A stretch of DNA of 64,000 nt from Ignelater luminosus (taxonomy: Eukaryota; Arthropoda; Insecta; Coleoptera; Elateridae): positions 62,001 through 126,000 of the forward strand of contig VTPC01001902.1 in assembly GCA_011009095.1 (NCBI GenBank). Direction: 5' to 3'. How positions within the stretch are numbered: position 1 is the first letter of the stretch; each line of letters starts with the position of its first letter. The notes under the pieces were generated by a model, which did not search any database, was not told the DNA's origin, and saw nothing but the letters and a program-made list of their open reading frames with translations. This document shows positions 57,684 to 64,000 of this stretch, one piece after another. The position numbers were made by a program, and so were the translations under genes.

Positions 57684-59400
57684 TCCCCAAGTTGTTTATT
57701 TTGAGCAGATAATTAAGTCTAGTGGATGGTGTAATGCATCTGCCAATACGTTATACAAGACTTTGTGTAGCAGACGGTAATTTGCTGTGCTAAGTGGACC
57801 CTCTGTAAATGCAAAGAGCAAATACCAATGGCAACAGCTAAGGAGTGTTGAGAGGTGTGCTGTAGTTTTACTAAATGTTACTCCAGGCTTTATGCCTTTA
57901 ACACTTCCATCCCTGGGCGCAATACCCTTATGCCTTCACTCCTTCTGGCTGACCAAGACATTATTATTATATGACCAATTGTGCCTCTGGAAATGTAAAT
58001 TGTTTAGTTGAAATTCTGAAGAATTATTTCGAGATTATACAATTCAAAAGATAGCTAATGACTCAGGTTTAAAGTTCACAACCATTCAAGATTCAAGACT
58101 TTTTTAAATACTTGTTAGTTCTTATTTGTTGTATAATTCATAAGATCTTTTTATGATGCTGGAACAATTTTTGTGTCCAGGAACAGTAAACACGCTGCTC
58201 TCAGTTAGAGCAACACTTTTAAAAGTGCTGCCTTTGCATTGGACAATCATCCAGAAAGTTTATGAGGCCAGTACTATCACTTGTTGTCATCTGGGACTTG
58301 GATAGCTGACTAAGAATCTACCATTCTTGAATATAATTACAATAGTATGTTATTAATGCTCGGGAAGCTTCCACAATCTCAGAGCATCTTGACACCCAAG
58401 TGCATCAATATCATAGATCAATATAGAGTGGTTACAACAAAATTCGGACATCATGTAATAGTTATTTGTATAACAAGGAAGTAAAGTGCTTCATTCACTC
58501 TTGTGAGTGAGATGTAATTGTTTCTACTTCAATACAACAAGACTCAGAAAAAAATGGAAAGAATACTCTTATAATAATAATAGTAATATATATGCAAATT
58601 ATTCTTTACTGGTAGCTAAGGCAACCATATAACTATTGTTTTTCCATTATCCTTGAAAACAGAAAGAAATGGCATCTTGTTGACAATGGAAAAAAAGTAA
58701 CTCTTTCTCCTTGGGGAAAAACAGTTTAACTTTAAACCTAGAAACAAGGGAGAAAAAGCCTACTTAGATGTCAAGAGTGAAACAATCAATTTTTTCTTTA
58801 GATATCAGAAAAACATGGTACAGTACTTGATGCACAAAGTTAAAGATTTCTTCTTCCATAAAAGTGCTAAGCAACAGTAAAAATGTAACCAAAACCACAG
58901 CAATGCCCTCCAAAGTAAACTAAATCAATAGAATTTCCTAGTTTAATAGTTATTTGTGTTGCAAGGGAAGAAAGTAATACTTTCTATCAGAATTTCACAT
59001 AAGATTTTTTTGATGACCTTAACAAATTTATCAAAAATCCAAATAAAAGTAATTCTACATTAAGAATTTACTTTTGCAAGTAATTGTAAGCTAGCTTTGA
59101 TAACCAAAATGTATCTAAGAAACAAATCTAATAAAAATTTAACAAGGTGGAAAAATTGCTTCGTCAACTTTAGGTCACAAAATGAGGGTCAAAAAGCCTA
59201 CTTTCTAACAAGGTCAACGAAAAAAAGTATTATTTTTACATTTGATCTTTTTTTGACTTTAGAGAAAACCTAGTATGTTTTATTCGAAGTAAAATTGACT
59301 TTTCAGGGCTCATATGTAATTGCTGAACTGTCCAGTCTTGTTCATCAAACTCTACACTCACCACAAAAGGTGTTTAAGTAATAAAGTAATAAAACACATG
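57684..59400. other. Spacer with dispersed-repeat fragments
   Basis: No gene recognised. 58935-59250 carries a fragment (TGTGTTGCAAGGGAAGAAAG, later AAAAGCCTACTTTCTAACAA) related to 48640-48960, and a weaker relative (GGAGAAAAAGCCTACTT) occurs near 58750. The open frame 57787-58011 lacks any motif. Confidence 0.45.
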
Positions 59401-62400
59401 ATCATATTAGTTAATATATTTTTAATACAAATTATAAACATGTTTTTAAAATACTGTACACACATACAGAGCAAAAATATTTAAAAGTTTCAAGATTCAT
59501 CTTGATATGGCATTCCAGATATGGATTAAAAAAATCTCATTTATAGTATAGCACACTTTTATATAACACATTTTGTAAGTTTTCTTTTTGTAGTTATTAA
59601 TACAATAAAAATATGTATAGCCGCCATATTTGATTAGAAATATATACATTTGTTTGCTTGTTTTTAATCTTTACACTGACACTATATAAATTTAAAATAT
59701 ATAATTTATTTTGACTGAGTACAAATATTTGATTTGTATTTATAATAATTATTGTTCATTGAATTATTTTTTACTCCTAGAGTATTTTTACTTATAAATT
59801 CGGTTAGTAACATTTTTAAATATAAAAATAATAAAGCAGCCTCTTTCATGGAACAGACAGAGAATTTATCTTCACAGAAGATACATTTTCAAATGTGTGT
59901 CAGTGTTCCAAGTACGATATTAACTATATTAAATTTCTTTACAACCTGTTCTTGTATTTAAATAATAAACATGACAAAATTCCACTTCTTTTATGGACAA
60001 ACTAAATTAAAAGTCAAAAAAAAAAATTAAAACGAGATCAAAAAACCATTGCCACATATTAAAAATTAAACTAAACTAAAATGTCTCCTTACTCACTTGT
60101 AGATTGCACCAAGCGATTATTGCAGACAAAATAAAATTTAAATCGCTATTTTTGTTACTAATAAGTAAGGGCTGCCGAGCGAAATTAATGTTTATAACAT
60201 ATTTCCACAAATAAATTTTAAATACTAACTAGGCATCAATATGTAAATCATTTAATTTTATATATATAATAAATAACTCTTTAAGGAATTTGGTTCTTTG
60301 AAGATTTGTGGAAAGATGTAATAAATTTAGTCAACAAAACGATATTTATAGATATACTATATATATATAAAAAAGGTCATAGCATAATTTTTGATAAATA
60401 CTGAATATACAAATATAATAAAAATCTATATAAAACACTAAAGGTAGCATCACATAAACTTAATCTTATAATAGATATTTCTATAAAATAAACTAAACTT
60501 ATACAAATTGCTGTTGACAATATTGAGCCATCGAGTGTGATTTGTTTATGTATACATAAAATGATCCAACATTGATTTAATGTATAGTGTGTCTTTCTGA
60601 TTTTTTCTTATTATTTATTGATAAAAGAATTGTTTGAAGAGTAGGAAATTTAATGCAGTTTTGTCTAATCTATTTCCTCGTCATATTTCTTTTCGAATGA
60701 AACCTATTCTTGTGTTGTCAACAATAAAAATTACAAGGTCAATTCGACTTAAAGCAGCATTATCAGAGTTAATAACAGCGTGTCCTACATGAAAACATAA
60801 TTAAAAGTAGGATTTTAATTACAATGACATAATTGTATAAATCATCAACTACCTCAGAGAAAGTCTTTTGTGATTTTAAAGATTATCACTCGTGTCATAT
60901 TGTAGATTTAATAATGATTTATATTAAGTATATCTTATAATGAAAAACCCAGCAAAACGCACAATAACGATTTAACAAAGTTAAGGCGTTGTAAACTTGA
61001 TTTCTTGTTTCTATCTTCATATTCAAGTTAGCAGGGTTTAACTATATAATTCTTTTATGTACTTTAATGAACAACCTATTTATAACACTATTTTTAATCC
61101 ATGTGCATTTTAGAGTGTGCTGAACACTTGTATATTTCATATCTATAATTAATAACACAGTAAATTGTTTGATGGTACTATTTTTTGTTTTCTTTTCTTA
61201 ACATAAACTTGCTGCTAATTATATAATAATTTTTTTATGCTATTAAGAACATATCACACCTGCTGTGTAATTTATTTGGAGGTGTTTACTGGCATTTTTA
61301 ATTACAAATGATACTTGCTCGATAATCTAACATAAATACCACTGTTTTGCTCAAAATAAACAAAAAAAGGGAATTTCTCACTTTGGTCTATTTTAGAACT
61401 CCCTTATCTACAACCACATTAAGGCAGTGTAATAAGAATGGACAAAACCAATACAATATTAGGTGAGATTTCAATTATAAAAAAAATAACAAGTGCGGAT
61501 GAAGGCGAGGTGAAACACAGTGCGATGCAAAACCAAATTAAGAAATATATAATAATAAACAACAAATAAAAACTCTGTCAAAATTAGAAACAAATACAGG
61601 ACAATATCCTAACAAAAAATTTATTAAAAAGATTATAATAAATACTAAATAAATAAATAAGCAAGTACTAAGATGGTCATCTAAAACGTTTAATTAAATC
61701 TTTTTGCTAGGACCAGATTTTTTATGAACTATTCCTAAATCCTAATTCTGAAGAAGTTTTTTCTCAAAAATATTTGGTTTTGGTTTTTCTTGTCTAAGTT
61801 TTAGTTCTCAGAATTTCGATTTTTAAATCATATCACTTAAGTTTTTCAAAAATATGAAGATATGTTATCTGTCTTATTTATTCTTTGATAGACATTATTG
61901 GTCCAGAAGGTAACCATCTATGCACATTAAATGTATTTATAAGATTATAGACAGAACACCATATTTGCCCATATTCATTTTTCTATGATCGATTCTAATT
62001 AGCAACCTGTGCATTTATCATTTGATATGCAAAAATATGTAACTTTATCCATTTTGCCAATGTTTGGGTGAACATAGAACATGTCACTTTGCATCTTACT
62101 ATTTCTACTTACAGTAAGTAATTATATCTTCTTTAACATCCTAAAAATTGCCTTCAGTGTTTTCTAATTGAGCACAATGAGGAAGTAAATTTCTTGAATT
62201 ATATATAAATACACAAATTATGTACTTTCAGAATCTAAAATAGAATGTGATGCATTGTTATATAAAAGAAGTTATCAACAATAATTACATAAACAAAATC
62301 AATAATAGGTCTCATTTTATTTGCTATAAGCAAATTTGAGATTTTCTTAAATGTGATTTGAAATCAGCTGATTGTTATCAATGTTCTTAACACTGCAAGT

Positions 62401-62817
62401 ATAGAGTCTGTTTAGTAAATATGTTTTTTATGCTTTTATGTAAAAGCATTTTATATTCATTAAATCAATGAGATCGACTATAGATACATGAACAAATTTC
62501 ACAAAGAAATTGTAACATCTTTGTCAGAAAAACTTAATATTTAACCTAAAGTACGAGGCCATGGTAGATAGGTAAGAGTAGAATCAAATCATAAAATGCT
62601 TGTTTAAAAAAAACACAAATTCTTAAAAACAAAAGCTTATTACCTAAAAATGAAATTAAGGTGCATAAAGCAAAGAGGAAATTTTGATTTCTCAATTATT
62701 ACATGGCAATTCTGCTTAAAATTTACCTAACTATTTATTATTAACATATGTAATCGATAATAATACTAGTATTGTGAGTGTGTAGGCACTGAAGTGAAAT
62801 TGGCTTGAGTAAATCCG
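59401..62817. other. Probable long 3' untranslated region of the right-edge gene
   Basis: Very AT-rich and free of recognisable repeat ends or coding sequence, directly below the stop codon at 62818. Minus-strand polyadenylation signals (complement tttatt) occur at several places, including near 59410 and 59755. The lack of transposons compared with the rest of the window suggests transcribed, constrained 3' UTR, but this is inference. Confidence 0.4.
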
Positions 62818-62931
62818 CTAATCTTTTACAAGCCTATAAATATGATGCTGAGCTCCATGCTCCGATGATGACACTTCAAACACGTATGCAGTGCAAAGCA
62901 GGGTTTCTTGCGTGTCTCTATTACTTACAAC
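62818..62931 (-). CDS. Terminal exon of an unidentified conserved gene
   Basis: Acceptor ttatttatag, then 37 codons and [40 protein letters not shown]. The short beta-strand-like core ([10 protein letters not shown]) and the amphipathic end look like the close of a PH- or PTB-type domain, but I could not name the family. Phase 0 is assumed from the open frame. Upstream exons should lie beyond 64000 or in the poorly resolved stretch to its left; the minus-strand open frame 63691-63933 is a weak candidate only. Confidence 0.65.
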   Translation of the reverse strand, partial: VVSNRDTQETLLCTAYVFEVSSSEHGAQHHIYRLVKD

Positions 62932-63107
62932 CTATAAATAAAATATAAATATTATTATTGATTATTTTGCAGTAAAAGATTGCTAGTTTCATTTTAAAAG
63001 ATTTGCATTTATTAATTATTCAGGAAACAAAATTTTGGCATAATAAAGTAATATGTTATTGGTACTTGTTGCATAATGTACTAACATCACACAGTAAGAC
63101 TATAACT

Positions 63108-63396
63108 CAGTGATTCTCAACCTTTTTTTCCGTCACAGTACACTTTTAATAATTTAAAAATTTGGCGGCACACCAACAATGAGATAGATTTAGAAGAATT
63201 TTACTAAACTAGTATATAGGTTTGTTTGGGTTAAATCTAGAACCAGTCCAGACCTGTAATAGTCATGCGCATTGGTTCAGTTAGTCCCTGCTATGAGGGT
63301 AGAACCAATCGAACTACTTATCTGACGTCGCTTATGTATGGGTATTCGTAGTGGTGGCACTTTAGTGTGCCGCGGCACAGTAGTTGAGAAGCACTG
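63108..63396. mobile_element. hAT-type MITE, 289 bp
   Basis: Ends CAGTGATTCTCAACC and, inward from the right, CAGTGCTTCTCAACTAC. The 8-bp flanks CTATAACT and CTATAACC match at 7 of 8 bases, as expected for a hAT duplication. Internal words GGCGGCACACC and GTGTGCCGCGGCAC are inverted relative to each other, as in Charlie-like hAT families. No transposase. In the last intron of the right-edge gene. Confidence 0.85.
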
Positions 63397-63404
63397 CTAT
63401 AACC

Positions 63405-64000
63405 AGACAACAGGCAGCATAAGTACTGGTGGCATCCTTGACTAGCCAGTCAGTAATCAGACAACAAATGTGAAAAAACAGTAGTAAATAAGTACCAACA
63501 AACATGGTTTAGCTAAATGTATAAAACTGTTGGCTGAAGACCTATGGGAGTCCTTTTGTTGACTATAAAATCGAGGAAAAAAGAAGGAAAGATGAACTTG
63601 TGTAATCATTCAGAAATGTAGTGTTCAACTGTGATTTAATAAATAAAAGTGTTAATAGTGAAAGGGAAGACTAGCGACCTTGCTAGCTCGTCACATAGTA
63701 CTATTAAAACATTCTATAAGAAGGAATTTCCTATACACCCCATGGAGCAAACGGAATACACCACCACTGCTACGTAATATACCATTCTTTATATATTCAA
63801 GTTCAGAGAATGGAAAATCAGAGTCAAATTCAGTAATAGAAAGAGTGTGAAAATTGATAGCAAAAATATAACCCATTCCTTTTACTTTCAATACCATCTC
63901 TGATATAACACAATGAAAAACTTTAAAATGCATCTTTATCGCAATTCAGCTAAGCAGTGAGTCTGGTGACAGAAATGTTGAACTAAATTCAGAATTTGGG
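63405..64000. other. Right edge, no confident gene
   Basis: An 80-codon minus-strand frame (63691-63933) starts MHFKVFHCVISEMVLKVKGM and includes ITEFDSDFPFSELEYIKNG, which looks more protein-like than chance, but there is no clear acceptor or donor and no family match. It could be an exon of the right-edge gene or a repeat remnant. Confidence 0.3.

Noticed and set aside
1-64000. tRNA, rRNA, CRISPR arrays and bacterial operon features
   Set aside because: None recognised; gene structure is clearly eukaryotic.

Overview
The window is AT-rich animal DNA that reads as an insect nuclear genome. It has short phase-preserving exons with GT-AG introns, insect-like versions of conserved housekeeping proteins, and a very high density of TA-flanked inverted-repeat DNA transposons. 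A beetle or similar repeat-rich insect would fit, but the sequence alone does not settle the order.

Layout. At the left edge (970-1182, +) is the last exon of a complex I B15 subunit (NDUFB4-like). All other host genes lie on the minus strand: TRAPPC5 (5675-6415, four exons, 187 aa, complete); the alpha subunit of branched-chain 2-oxoacid dehydrogenase E1 (8377-12066, four exons, 422 aa, complete, with mitochondrial leader); one large RUN-and-FYVE (RUFY) gene (17018-46201, 11 exons, 667 aa); a separate coding first exon at 54765-54945 that matches the RUFY splice phase and may be its upstream alternative start; a single-exon ten-finger zinc-finger protein (55657-56544); and the terminal exon of an unidentified gene that enters from the right edge (62818-62931).

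The RUFY gene is the main biological find. Two alternative exons (28021-28407 and 27593-27690) start with the same acceptor context and related sequence. One leads on to the coiled coil and FYVE zinc finger; the other carries its own stop, giving a 571-aa form with no FYVE domain. With two phase-compatible first exons, this resembles the isoform layout of vertebrate RUFY3.

Mobile DNA fills the introns and intergenic space. The clearest case is a nest at 36675-40700: two hAT elements, each with a perfect 8-bp target duplication, lie end to end at almost the same site inside a Tc1/mariner element, and one of them contains a LINE reverse-transcriptase fragment. Other elements include several long-arm foldback elements (11019-11689, 22163-23585, 35184-36216, 40726-42245, 49127-51345), an internally deleted mariner (51491-52231), a decayed piggyBac (14721-16335), several MITEs, and one broken Ty3/gypsy-like gag fossil (about 12960-13790). 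No tRNA, rRNA, CRISPR array or bacterial-type feature was seen.
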